From the NCBI GenBank assembly GCA_964480915.1, contig CAYZRS010000022.1:1-64000 (forward strand): 64,000 nt of DNA. Direction: 5' to 3'. Shown here one piece after another: positions 17,216-26,441 of the stretch; within the stretch, counting starts at the first letter, position 1; each line of letters opens with the position of its first letter. Source of the DNA: CAWGCE01 sp964480915. GTDB lineage: Bacteria; Planctomycetota; Planctomycetia; Pirellulales; Pirellulaceae. The notes below the pieces were generated by a model, which worked only from the letters and a program-made list of their open reading frames with translations, was not told the DNA's origin and did not search any database. Position numbers and translations under genes: made by a program.

Positions 17216-19225
17216 TCAAATGATGAGCCGAACGCCACCTAATTCGGCGAGCCCGTATACGAGTTTCCCCCCAGGCGATCCGATAAACATTAAGTTTGTG
17301 GGTACATTCCATTTATCCGAAAGCTCCTGAATTAACTTTGGGCCAAAATCTCCTTCCATGACCACAAACTCAATGTCAATCTCTGGGTAGGCTTCATCCA
17401 AGAACTGCAAGTCTTGCTTCATTCGGTCAGGAACATCTGATTCGTCGTCCACGACGGTGACGACTTTGATGCGATTGGTATCTTCATTGCCGGAGACGTA
17501 GAGCATCGCACTATTGAGATTGGCCACATTGTCCCCACGCGTGAAGAAAACGACCTGCTGCGAATTGATCTCTTCGATTTTGTCACGGACCCATTTACTG
17601 GTCGCTGTCAGAGGTCCGACAAGGTTCGCCGTGGTAGCGCGCACCACGCCCAACATCAACTTGAGTAGCGGAATGCGGTACAGCATTAAGGCGATGACCG
17701 CCATCGACGGCACGAAATACGATAGGAAGACCACTAAGTACTGTGGCTGGCGTACCGCATTCCCGACCAGGCCGATCATCACGGCCGAAATCGCGATAAT
17801 GACGGCCACCCACGAGGCTTGTACGGGGCGAGGCAATTGATCCCGCTTTACCTTCAGCAGGATGTTTCCGATCGCAAACAGCGCCATCACCGTCAGGAAT
17901 GAGATCGTGTAAACGCCGGCCAACGCCTCGATGTCACCCTTCGTGATCACGTGCACGGATACGCTTAGGAGGAAGAAACCGATCAGAATCCGATGCGTCG
18001 TACCCCGCGAGCTTTCCTTCAAAAGGAACTGCGGCATGCAGCGATCCAAGGTCATCCGGCGTACAAGCCCATTCACACCGACAAAACTGGTCAGAACGGC
18101 ACCACTTAATACCAAGACCGCATCGATCGAAATCACCCCTGCCAACAGGTTTCCAAACCAGCCACCGCCTCCTGCCCTTCGGCCCATTTCGGCCAGCAGC
18201 GCGAACTGGACGCCATCGTCCTGCTGTATCGTAATAATAGGCACCAATGCCAGCGCTAAGAAAGCCATCGACGGATTGAATACCGAAACGGCAATCCACA
18301 TATTCCGCAGAGTCTTCGGAAAGACGTCGCGCTCTTGCTCTTCGACAAAGTTCGATGAGCTTTCAAATCCAGAGATACCGAGCAACGCCACCGAGAAGCC
18401 AAAGAAGAGGGCGGTCGCGACACTAATCTTCTTCAAAGTAAAGGTTTTGGGCGCTGCATGGGCGTCGTCATGTGCATCGCCACCACTTGCTTCGCCTGCC
18501 GCGTGAGGATCGGTCGCATGTGCTAACGCAGTTTCCGCCGGACCATGATCATCGCTCGCCGATTCGACCTCCTCCGATATCTGCAAAGGGTCGGCAAAAT
18601 TCTTCTTGAAGGTGGCCGTCCCGTCTTCAGAAAGGAAGATAGAGGCCAGCCCCACGATCAACAGAACGGTCAGCGTGATCAGATGAGTCACAAAAATGCC
18701 GATGGCGACGCTCGCCGACTCGGAAATACCCATGATCGTCAGCCCGGCGAAAATCCCAAGCAACACAATCGTCGCCCAAAACACGCTGAAGCCGGGAAAA
18801 ACGCCGTGCACGAGGTTATGTGCATAGTGCATTGCCTCGCCAGCCGAAATCACCGCGGTCGCCATGTAGGAAAGAATCGTTAAGCAGGCAGCGACCGACG
18901 CGCGTGACTTGCTGGTTGTGTTCAGCAGCGCGTTGTAGGCTCCGCCATTGAGCGGCAGTGCGCCGACGACCTCGGTGTAGATACTTCGAAATAGAAACAG
19001 CAGGCCGGCGACAATCAGCAACGCAAAAGGAGCCAGCTTACCGGCCGCGCCGATCGCTAGGGCCGAAACGTACAGACAGGAAGAAGTGATGTCGTTGCCG
19101 CAAATTGCGGTTGAGGCGAATTCGCCCAGTTTCGGGTGACCACCGTGAGCCCCTTCATGACCTGCCTTCGTGTCGTCAACGGGAGCGGGCTCGGAAGAAT
19201 TTGTAGCGTTCGTTTCATTCGACAT
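17216..19225 (-). CDS. APC superfamily amino-acid permease-like transporter with a C-terminal soluble domain
   Basis: A 669-residue protein with about 12 membrane helices of the APC permease fold (F-A-S-T-A-I-C-G-N-D-I-T-S-S near helix 1, G-F-E-S-S-S-N-F-V-E-E-Q in the middle), then about 120 cytoplasmic residues resembling a universal-stress-like alpha/beta domain (VVTVVDDESD, FIGSPGGKLVYGL). Between helices 5 and 6 is an unusual acidic, His-rich loop (residues about 221-260, five His and many Asp/Glu), and the N-terminus has further His residues (23, 27, 30). These could bind metal or sense pH. ATG 19225 is chosen because the open frame upstream has no coding character. The substrate is unknown. 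Confidence 0.82.
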   Translation of the reverse strand: MSNETNATNSSEPAPVDDTKAGHEGAHGGHPKLGEFASTAICGNDITSSCLYVSALAIGAAGKLAPFALLIVAGLLFLFRSIYTEVVGALPLNGGAYNALLNTTSKSRASVAACLTILSYMATAVISAGEAMHYAHNLVHGVFPGFSVFWATIVLLGIFAGLTIMGISESASVAIGIFVTHLITLTVLLIVGLASIFLSEDGTATFKKNFADPLQISEEVESASDDHGPAETALAHATDPHAAGEASGGDAHDDAHAAPKTFTLKKISVATALFFGFSVALLGISGFESSSNFVEEQERDVFPKTLRNMWIAVSVFNPSMAFLALALVPIITIQQDDGVQFALLAEMGRRAGGGGWFGNLLAGVISIDAVLVLSGAVLTSFVGVNGLVRRMTLDRCMPQFLLKESSRGTTHRILIGFFLLSVSVHVITKGDIEALAGVYTISFLTVMALFAIGNILLKVKRDQLPRPVQASWVAVIIAISAVMIGLVGNAVRQPQYLVVFLSYFVPSMAVIALMLYRIPLLKLMLGVVRATTANLVGPLTATSKWVRDKIEEINSQQVVFFTRGDNVANLNSAMLYVSGNEDTNRIKVVTVVDDESDVPDRMKQDLQFLDEAYPEIDIEFVVMEGDFGPKLIQELSDKWNVPTNLMFIGSPGGKLVYGLAELGGVRLII

Positions 19226-19458
19226 AGTTGAATTGTTTCTCGGCGACTCGGCCCTTGGAGATTGCTCATCGAATCGCCCCAGATGCGAACCGATTGCGGC
19301 CCTATGTATAGAAAATAGACGGCGTCTGCGAAAAGACGGACGACGCGAAATTCGACCAGTTAGCGACATTTTTCCGGAAAAACCCAGCCTCAGCGGGATT
19401 TGAAGTCCAATTTCGGCCCCGGGCGACGTCCGCTGATTTTTCCAGCAGCGGTTATGGC

Positions 19459-22374
19459 CTACGGCTCGGTCCGTTTCACTTCCACCAATTCGACCCAATG
19501 CTTCGCTCGAACGTTCAGGAAGTCATGCAATTGGTGCCGGCAACTGATCCCACACGCGACCACTTCGGTTCCCTCAGTTCGTCCGCGGACCGCCGGAAAG
19601 AGCCGATCTTCGCCGATCGTTTGGGACAGATCGAAGTGTTGATAGCCAAACGATCCCGCCATGCCGCAGCATCCCGAATCGACTTCCTCGATCGCCAGTC
19701 CCGCCACGCGACCCAATACCGCGTGCATCGAATCGGTACCAAACATCGCCTTCTGATGACAGTGTCCATGCACCAACATCCGTTCCACATTGGCGGTAAA
19801 CTCGACGTCGAGCCGACCGGCAGCGATCTCTGCTGAGAGAAACGCATCCACCAGTTGCACACGTTTCGCGACACGCGACCCCAACGCTTCATCGTCAACC
19901 AAGTCGGGAACATCGTCCACCAAAGCCGATGCGCAGCTCGGTTCGAGCACGAGAATCGGCAAGTCACTTCCGGGCAGCGCATCCAATCGCTGCAACGTCC
20001 GCGCACCGTCTCGCCTCGCCTCGCGTAATAGTCCCTGGGAAATCTGTGGCCGCTGGCAGCAACCGACTGCCGCCAATTCGACCTGGTATCCGCACGCCTC
20101 GAGGAGCTCCACCGCCGCCTGGCCAACATGGGGCTCAAAGCAGTTTGTGAACGTATCGCAGAACAGCGCCACGCGTCCTCGCATCTTCGTCCCGAACTGT
20201 CGCGGCTCTTTCCGTGCAAACCATTGTTCAAACGATTCGTTCGCCAACTGAGGCAAGGGGCGCCGGCGGTCGATGCCCGCCACTCGCTCCAGCATCCAAC
20301 GCACCGGCCCGAGTTGCTGCATGCCATTCGCAACGCGGCTCCACCGACCCACGAAACGCCGCGCGTGCTGGGCGACTCGCCCCCGCACTTTGGCACCCAG
20401 CGGGATGCCAAACTTTGCATGACGCATTTGCAGCACGTCGCTCTTTAATCGCGACATGTCGACGGCGGTTGGGCATTCTGTTTTGCACGCTTTGCAGGAC
20501 AAGCACAGATCAAGCACGCTTCGCAGTCGATCGCTCGTCAATTCCTCGCCTGGCAATTGGCCACTCATCGCCAGTCGTAACGCATTGGCTCGACCCCGCG
20601 TCGTATGCTCCTCGTCGCGCGTCGCCATATAGCTGGGGCACATTGTCCCGCCGCCCGTTTTGCGACACGCTCCGATGCCGGCGCATTGCTCCACCGCCAG
20701 CACAAAGCCCCCTTGATCCCGATAGTGAAACGACGAATCGACCGCCGCCGGACGATAACGATCGTCGTAACGCAGCAACTCGGTCATCGGCGCCGGATCG
20801 ACGATTTTCCCTGGGTTCATCAGGCCGCGGGGATCGAATAGCCGCTTCACTTCGGCAAATGCGGCGGCAATTTTCGGGCCGTAAAAGTCGGCGATGAATT
20901 CGCCGCGAAGCAGCCCGTCCCCGTGTTCGCTCGCCCAGGACCCGTCGTATTCTTTCACTAACTGAAATGCGGCCCAACTGATTTGCTTCATCTTGGCCAC
21001 GTCGTCCGGATCGTGCAGATCGAGCAATGGCCTGGCGTGAATCACCCCTACGCTTGCGTGGGCGTAAAGGCACAACTCGACCCCCATTTCACGACACACA
21101 TCACGGACGCGGCCAATGTAGCTGGCCAAATGTTCTACCGGCACGGACGCATCCTCGATGCAGGCAATCCCCTTGCGAGCGCCCGGCACATTGCTGATCA
21201 GCCCGAGCCCCAACTTGCGCACTTCCCACACTCGCGCCTGATCGTCACCGGTGCAGACCAACGACGCATATCCGATTGCCTCACTTTTCAGCGCTGCGGC
21301 CATCGCCTTCGCCCGCTCAGCCGCCTCCTCCTCCGTCTCTCCCAAGAACTCGACAATCTGCACCGCTTGCGGCACTCCTTCAAAGAAGTCAGCCTTCGCC
21401 GCCGTAGCTGCGTTCGTGCGCGCCTCGCTCAAAATCACATCGTCCAGCAATTCGACCGCCGACGGACTGTGCTGCAAAATCGCCGGCACGGCGGCCAACG
21501 ATTCGATCACGTCCTTGAAATGAACCACACAGACGGCCGCTGCCTTCGGCAGCGGCCGCAGTTTCAACTTGGCTTCAAGGAGCACCCCCAAGGTGCCTTC
21601 GCTACCGACGATCAGATGCGACAGATTCCACGGCCCATCCTGACCTCGCTCACCGGGCAAGAAGGCATCCAAGGCGTACCCGCTAACTCGCCGCATGACG
21701 GTTGGATACCGGGCGGCGATCTCTGTCATGTTCGCCTCGACCAACGCGCGAATGCCGCGGTACAACTCGCCCTCTCGATCGTGCCGAGCTTCCTTCGCGA
21801 GCCATGCCTCCTGCGAGGTCGCCGCAAATTCGCAGACCGTCCCATCCATCAATGCAACCCGGAGACTCACGATATTCTCGCTCGTTTTTCCGTACACGAT
21901 CGAGCGCGTTCCCGACGTGTTGTTGCCTACCATGCCACCGACGGCGGCGCGGCTACCGGTGGCCGGATCGGGAGCAAAGTGCAAGCCCGTTGTGCGGAGC
22001 TTTCGGTTCAATTCATCACGAACCACGCCAGGTTGCACGCGTACCCACTGCTCCGCTGCATTCACCTCAAGAACGTCGTGCATGAACTTCGTAAAGTCGA
22101 GCACCATCCCCGTCCAGGTCGTTTGCCCCGAAAGGCTGGTCCCGCCACCCCGCGCCGTGACGGCCAATCCGCGATCGTTGGCGATCCGCAAGGCGGCCAG
22201 CACATCGGCTTCGTCGCGAGGCAAGACGACGCACGTCGGCATCACCTGATAGTGACTGGCATCGGTCGCGTAGATCCCACGACTGGTGACGTCGACCAGG
22301 ACCTCTCCGCGCACGGCGTCCCGCAATTCCGATTCCAGCTCGGCGGGCGTTCCACGCCCCGATTCCAAATGCAC
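19459..22374 (-). CDS. FAD-linked oxidase fused to iron-sulfur/CCG domains (YdiJ/D-2-hydroxyacid dehydrogenase type)
   Basis: A 971-residue flavoprotein. The N-terminal half has the PP-loop FAD-binding motif (A-R-G-G-G-T-S-L-S-G-Q) and G-G-M-V-G-N-N-T-S-G, then the FAD-linked oxidase C-terminal domain. Two [4Fe-4S] motifs follow (C-A-G-I-G-A-C-R-K plus distal CPSY, and CLSCKACKTECP), then two cysteine-rich CCG modules (V-G-C-C-Q-R-P and S-G-C-C-G-M-A-G). The set is that of bacterial D-lactate/D-2-hydroxyglutarate dehydrogenases such as YdiJ, feeding electrons to the chain. The start is a GTG (22374) with GGAGG about 8 nt upstream; no suitable ATG exists before residue 45. It is the only gene in its class here. 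Confidence 0.92.
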   Translation of the reverse strand: MHLESGRGTPAELESELRDAVRGEVLVDVTSRGIYATDASHYQVMPTCVVLPRDEADVLAALRIANDRGLAVTARGGGTSLSGQTTWTGMVLDFTKFMHDVLEVNAAEQWVRVQPGVVRDELNRKLRTTGLHFAPDPATGSRAAVGGMVGNNTSGTRSIVYGKTSENIVSLRVALMDGTVCEFAATSQEAWLAKEARHDREGELYRGIRALVEANMTEIAARYPTVMRRVSGYALDAFLPGERGQDGPWNLSHLIVGSEGTLGVLLEAKLKLRPLPKAAAVCVVHFKDVIESLAAVPAILQHSPSAVELLDDVILSEARTNAATAAKADFFEGVPQAVQIVEFLGETEEEAAERAKAMAAALKSEAIGYASLVCTGDDQARVWEVRKLGLGLISNVPGARKGIACIEDASVPVEHLASYIGRVRDVCREMGVELCLYAHASVGVIHARPLLDLHDPDDVAKMKQISWAAFQLVKEYDGSWASEHGDGLLRGEFIADFYGPKIAAAFAEVKRLFDPRGLMNPGKIVDPAPMTELLRYDDRYRPAAVDSSFHYRDQGGFVLAVEQCAGIGACRKTGGGTMCPSYMATRDEEHTTRGRANALRLAMSGQLPGEELTSDRLRSVLDLCLSCKACKTECPTAVDMSRLKSDVLQMRHAKFGIPLGAKVRGRVAQHARRFVGRWSRVANGMQQLGPVRWMLERVAGIDRRRPLPQLANESFEQWFARKEPRQFGTKMRGRVALFCDTFTNCFEPHVGQAAVELLEACGYQVELAAVGCCQRPQISQGLLREARRDGARTLQRLDALPGSDLPILVLEPSCASALVDDVPDLVDDEALGSRVAKRVQLVDAFLSAEIAAGRLDVEFTANVERMLVHGHCHQKAMFGTDSMHAVLGRVAGLAIEEVDSGCCGMAGSFGYQHFDLSQTIGEDRLFPAVRGRTEGTEVVACGISCRHQLHDFLNVRAKHWVELVEVKRTEP

Positions 22375-22427
22375 CGCCCCAATCCTCCATCACGGGAATT
22401 CACCACTGCCGAAAACGGAACTCACCC

Positions 22428-24527
22428 TTAGCGACCGAGTTCGTCCGCCAGGTCGGCGGCACCGTACACGTTCCGCAGCGACTCGCGAATCACGCGACAG
22501 TGCACCGAAGTCGCCCTCCCCAGCTCGTCCGAATAAAAATAGTCGGCTGTGAGTGAGTGGATATTCCCATCGAAGATGATCCCGACAAACTCACCGTCGC
22601 GATTGATGACGGGACTTCCCGAATTACCACCGATGATATCGGCCGTGCAAACGAAGTTGAAAGGCGTCTCATTCGCCATCGCCTCTTTCGCAGCATGCCA
22701 AGCGGGCGGCAAGACCCACGGTTCTTTCTGGCGATGCGCGAGCTCATGATCGAACGCACCTTGCACAGTCGTGAAAGGAGGCACGCGTTTCCCATTTTCT
22801 TCGTAGCCTTTCACGACGCCAAACGCCAGTCGCAAAGTAAACGTTGCATCGGGATAGCCGGTCGCGCCTTCGAGTGCCACCTTCGCTGCTGTAATCTTGG
22901 CGTAGGCCTGTCGAGTCGTTTCGGCCAATTCGTCACGGATCGTCCGCAGTCTTCGAAATTCTGGCTCCATATTCCTTGCCAGTTGGATGAACGGATCGTT
23001 CGACGCTTCGATCGCCGACGGGCCGCCTGCCGCGAGTGATTTCCGCACTGCGACATCTTGCAATTGGGAAGCCTCCACCATGGCAGCCGCGCGGACTCGT
23101 GGGCTGTTGCCCTCCAGCACCTTCACCGACCACGCATCATCCGCGCCGCGCGTTTCGATGAACTGCGCGAGCGAGTCGGCCATCTTCTCTGTTTCCAAAT
23201 CGTCGTAGATTGGCGCCGGCGAGTACAATCCTTGCTCCAGAGAAGCTCTCGCCGAATCGCGATACTCGCGCAACCGTTCTGCGCTTGGCTTCTGATCCTC
23301 TGCCGCCATCAGCACCAGCTTCTGCGCGATGTCGAAATACCGCGATCGAAAGCTGGCTGTTTGGCCCAACAACTCCGCTTCCGCTGCCTGATTTGCTGCG
23401 ATTGTGTCCCACGCCGAGGCCAGCTCGGAATGTTCAGTCGCCGCCAGCCGATTTAGAAATTCTTGTTCTTGCTTCTCTTTGAGAGCAATAAAGGCAGGAT
23501 TTTGCAGCCCTTGGATCATCCCCGTGTAAGCCTTTCGGCCATTTTGAACGCCTTGCATTTCGTCCTTCGCGCGGCGCTCCTGCTCGATTCCTTCCAAGCC
23601 GAATTGCTGCAACATGATTTCACGTCGACGCAACAGGTTCATGACGTATGGCAGTCGTTTGTCGCGTAGATACTTTAGCGCCGCACTCGTGAAAATGCGC
23701 TGCGTCCGTCCCGGGTTTCCAGAGACAAACACCAAATCACCCGCCTGAGCCCCTCGCTCTGACCACTTGAGGAAATGCTCGATCTGAGCCGGCTTGCCAT
23801 CTTCGTACACCCTGAAGATCGTCGCGTCCAAGCAGTACCGTGGGTATTCAAAATTGTCCGGATCGCCTCCAAAGGCGGCGACGGCACTTTCCGGCGCCCA
23901 AACCAGCCGCACATCGGTGTACTTTTTATAGCGGTACAGATGATAACGAGCGCCTCCGTAAAGCGTGATGACGTCGCTGCGAAAACCAGTCTGATCAAGC
24001 GACTCCTTTTCGATCTCGGCCATCACGGCGCGGCGCGCTTTAAAGGCGTCCGCCGTATCCGCATCGCTCTTCACCGCTTCGTTGACTCGCGCCGTTACAT
24101 CTTCAATCGAAACGAGTTGATTCAACTCCAAATCGGGCGCTTTGAGCTCTTCTTGTTTCGACGCCGCCAGGAAACCATCGCCGGCGATGTCACGTTCGGC
24201 TGTCGACAATTTGTGTAACGTATCGGCCGCCACGTGATGGTTCGTGATGACCAGACCATTGCTAGAAACGAAAGAGGCAGAGCCACCCGAATTGAACCGG
24301 ACCGACGAGAGTCGCACGTGCTCGGCCCATTCGGCAGAGGGTTCGAATCCATGCACATTTTTCAGGTGCTCTCGCGGGAGATCGGTAAACAGCCACATGC
24401 CCTCGTCGCCCTGCACCATGCCTACCCAACCTCCCAAAACACTCAATAAAACACCCGCCCAAACGACCCTACCGCCTCGTTTGGACCTGCCTACGTTTAA
24501 TGTCCGATTTGCCGTCGACTGACTCAT
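22428..24527 (-). CDS. S46 family serine peptidase (dipeptidyl-peptidase)
   Basis: A 699-residue exported peptidase. A hydrophobic signal segment covers about residues 20-40. The S46 chymotrypsin-fold triad can be read as His97/His98 (T-N-H-H-V), Asp222/Asp224 (GGDPDNFEYPR) and the nucleophile in I-G-G-N-S-G-S-P-V near residue 640. The N-S-G-G-S-A-S-F-V and N-G-L-V block near the His, and the E-G-A-T-G-Y-P-D region, are also family-like. S46 enzymes (DPP7/DPP11) cut dipeptides from N-termini and are used by Bacteroidetes and planctomycetes for peptide feeding. Specificity cannot be read. ATG 24527 is supported by signal-peptide position. The FAD-linked dehydrogenase follows 53 nt downstream of its stop. 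Confidence 0.93.
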   Translation of the reverse strand: MSQSTANRTLNVGRSKRGGRVVWAGVLLSVLGGWVGMVQGDEGMWLFTDLPREHLKNVHGFEPSAEWAEHVRLSSVRFNSGGSASFVSSNGLVITNHHVAADTLHKLSTAERDIAGDGFLAASKQEELKAPDLELNQLVSIEDVTARVNEAVKSDADTADAFKARRAVMAEIEKESLDQTGFRSDVITLYGGARYHLYRYKKYTDVRLVWAPESAVAAFGGDPDNFEYPRYCLDATIFRVYEDGKPAQIEHFLKWSERGAQAGDLVFVSGNPGRTQRIFTSAALKYLRDKRLPYVMNLLRRREIMLQQFGLEGIEQERRAKDEMQGVQNGRKAYTGMIQGLQNPAFIALKEKQEQEFLNRLAATEHSELASAWDTIAANQAAEAELLGQTASFRSRYFDIAQKLVLMAAEDQKPSAERLREYRDSARASLEQGLYSPAPIYDDLETEKMADSLAQFIETRGADDAWSVKVLEGNSPRVRAAAMVEASQLQDVAVRKSLAAGGPSAIEASNDPFIQLARNMEPEFRRLRTIRDELAETTRQAYAKITAAKVALEGATGYPDATFTLRLAFGVVKGYEENGKRVPPFTTVQGAFDHELAHRQKEPWVLPPAWHAAKEAMANETPFNFVCTADIIGGNSGSPVINRDGEFVGIIFDGNIHSLTADYFYSDELGRATSVHCRVIRESLRNVYGAADLADELGR

Positions 24528-24600
24528 AGACTTCCCAGCGTGTGAAATTCCAGAAATGCGATTACCTTTCGACCCGAGAGTTTATCATCTCGTCGCGACG

Positions 24601-26268
24601 CTAAGGAGCAGACAGTACCTGTCCGTCTTGCAACAAACGACGTCGGAGCGATAAAAAATCGATCTCCTGGACATCACAATCGGCATCGATCGATTGACAG
24701 GCTGCGGTGGCGGCACTTTGCCCCAAGATCATGAAAACGGGCTCCATGCGAATCGATCCATAAGCGATATGGGATGCGGACACCGCGACCGGCACGAGCA
24801 GATTCGTGCATTCTTCCCGCCGCGGCCGAATCGCGCGGTAGGAAATTTGGTACGGGCCGCCAGGTGAGACCTGCACATCGCCTTCGTTGCGGGCGAACCC
24901 ATCCTCGTCGACAAACCGCTGCACATGGTGCGAATCCATGTTGTAGGAGCCCATTCCAATCGACTGGGGCGTCTCCTTGGTACGACGACAGTCGGCTTCG
25001 GTCTGGACATAGTCGCTCAGCATCCGGCGTGCTTCGCGGACATACAGCTGGTAGGGCCAATGGTCATTGTCTTCAAACTCATCCTTCGCCAGTCCCAGGC
25101 TTCCCACGTAATCTCGCAACTTGGCGGGCACCCTTTCGTCGTGACTGAGAAACCACATCAAGCCCCGTTGGTACGACCGATGGTCGCGTACGATGCGCTC
25201 TCGAACGGCATAGTCGCCATCCGGATAGCCTGCATTCATTCCAATATTGTCGGTGCTGAACGCGCCGTTGTTGTTGGTGTCCGTCTTTTTGTTCGGCATC
25301 GCAGCCGGATGCAAATAGCGATCATCCGTTCCGGCCGCCAAGTAACGCGCCAGCAATTCATAGCGAAGCGGATCGTAGTCGGCTGGCTTGGCAAAGGGGA
25401 CTCGGTTGGCAGGCTCGTCGGTCAAGCACATGCGAAAGCAATAGGCCTGCACTCGTTCGTCGGCGGAACCGTCTCCCTTCGGAGCTGTCCCGCTCACACC
25501 CGGCAACAGGCCGCTGTCCGGTTCGCCGGGGACGACGTACGGATCGACCTGACTCGCAAACTGATGGTACGTGGCGTTGGCCAGCTGGACACCGTTCAGC
25601 GTCTCGCCATACTCCGCATTCGCTTCACGCCCGATTCGATACGAGACACCGGCCAGCGCCATCAGATCGCCCTCATAAGTCGCATCGATGAAACGCTGCC
25701 CAGTGAACGTACGACCCGACTCCGTTCGCACTGCCACAATCTTACGATCTCTCAGCTTCACTCCACGTCGACCGTTCTGATCGGACCCCAGATCGATCCG
25801 CTCACCCTTCAGGACCGCGACATCGGTTTCGGCGAGCAGCGCCACGAACGTCTGCTCGGCCACTTTTGGCTCGAAGCGCCAGGCCGCATCGTCACCCTCG
25901 CGGAAGAAGGCAAAGTCCGCTTCGGCTTGAAATTGCCAAGCATCGTTGCGATCGTAGTGGCGCCGTACCCGCTGGTAAAATTCGCGGCTCAATCCGCCAA
26001 TCACTTGGCGATTGCCGGTATCGGTCATCCCTAAGCCGCTGCTACTCATGCCACCAACGTGATGTGTCGGTTCAATGAGCAGGCACCGCTTCCCCATCCG
26101 AGCCACCTGAACCGCAGCGATCACGCCAGCCGCTGTTCCGCCGTAGACGATCACGTCGTATTCATGAGCGATCGCCGATTCGGCCAAGGCATCCCCAGCT
26201 GCGCCACTGAACGCGATCAGGATCGCCAGGAACGAATGGCGTGTTAGCAGCGCAGATTTAGGAAGCAA
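24601..26268 (-). CDS. Exported FAD-dependent oxidoreductase (FAD_oxidored family)
   Basis: A 555-residue flavoprotein with a signal peptide (about 1-29, ending LAESA) and the ADP-binding Rossmann motif V-I-V-Y-G-G-T-A-A-G-V-I. An early G-G-M-S-S-S-G-L-G block and a late G-S-I-R-M-E-P-V-F-M-I-L-G-Q-S-A block identify the FAD_oxidored (PF12831-like) family, which is very common in planctomycetes and acts on unknown, perhaps carbohydrate-linked, substrates. The start is a TTG (26268) with GGAGG exactly 7 nt upstream; there is no ATG before residue 58, which lies beyond the Rossmann motif. So the TTG assignment is firm. Confidence 0.88.
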   Translation of the reverse strand: MLPKSALLTRHSFLAILIAFSGAAGDALAESAIAHEYDVIVYGGTAAGVIAAVQVARMGKRCLLIEPTHHVGGMSSSGLGMTDTGNRQVIGGLSREFYQRVRRHYDRNDAWQFQAEADFAFFREGDDAAWRFEPKVAEQTFVALLAETDVAVLKGERIDLGSDQNGRRGVKLRDRKIVAVRTESGRTFTGQRFIDATYEGDLMALAGVSYRIGREANAEYGETLNGVQLANATYHQFASQVDPYVVPGEPDSGLLPGVSGTAPKGDGSADERVQAYCFRMCLTDEPANRVPFAKPADYDPLRYELLARYLAAGTDDRYLHPAAMPNKKTDTNNNGAFSTDNIGMNAGYPDGDYAVRERIVRDHRSYQRGLMWFLSHDERVPAKLRDYVGSLGLAKDEFEDNDHWPYQLYVREARRMLSDYVQTEADCRRTKETPQSIGMGSYNMDSHHVQRFVDEDGFARNEGDVQVSPGGPYQISYRAIRPRREECTNLLVPVAVSASHIAYGSIRMEPVFMILGQSAATAACQSIDADCDVQEIDFLSLRRRLLQDGQVLSAP

Positions 26269-26441
26269 ACGGGCGCCTCCACGAAGTCACATTGCGAACA
26301 AGCATGCGGCCCCCAAAGAGAGAAATGCCTGGGCTCCCATAAAGCGGTCCGTCCCGCTTTGAATGCGAAACTCAGGCGATAGCAACGACGGTTGAGATCT
26401 TACAACCTCAACCGCCCAATTGCACGCTGAGTCGAGCGACT

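Noticed and set aside
20983..22431. 482-codon open frame on the plus strand opposite the FAD/Fe-S dehydrogenase
   Set aside because: It is antisense to a gene with clear FAD and Fe-S motifs, has an Arg/His-rich, unlikely composition and no domain. The same holds for the long antisense frames at 5977-6861, 24925-26034 and 61788-63122.
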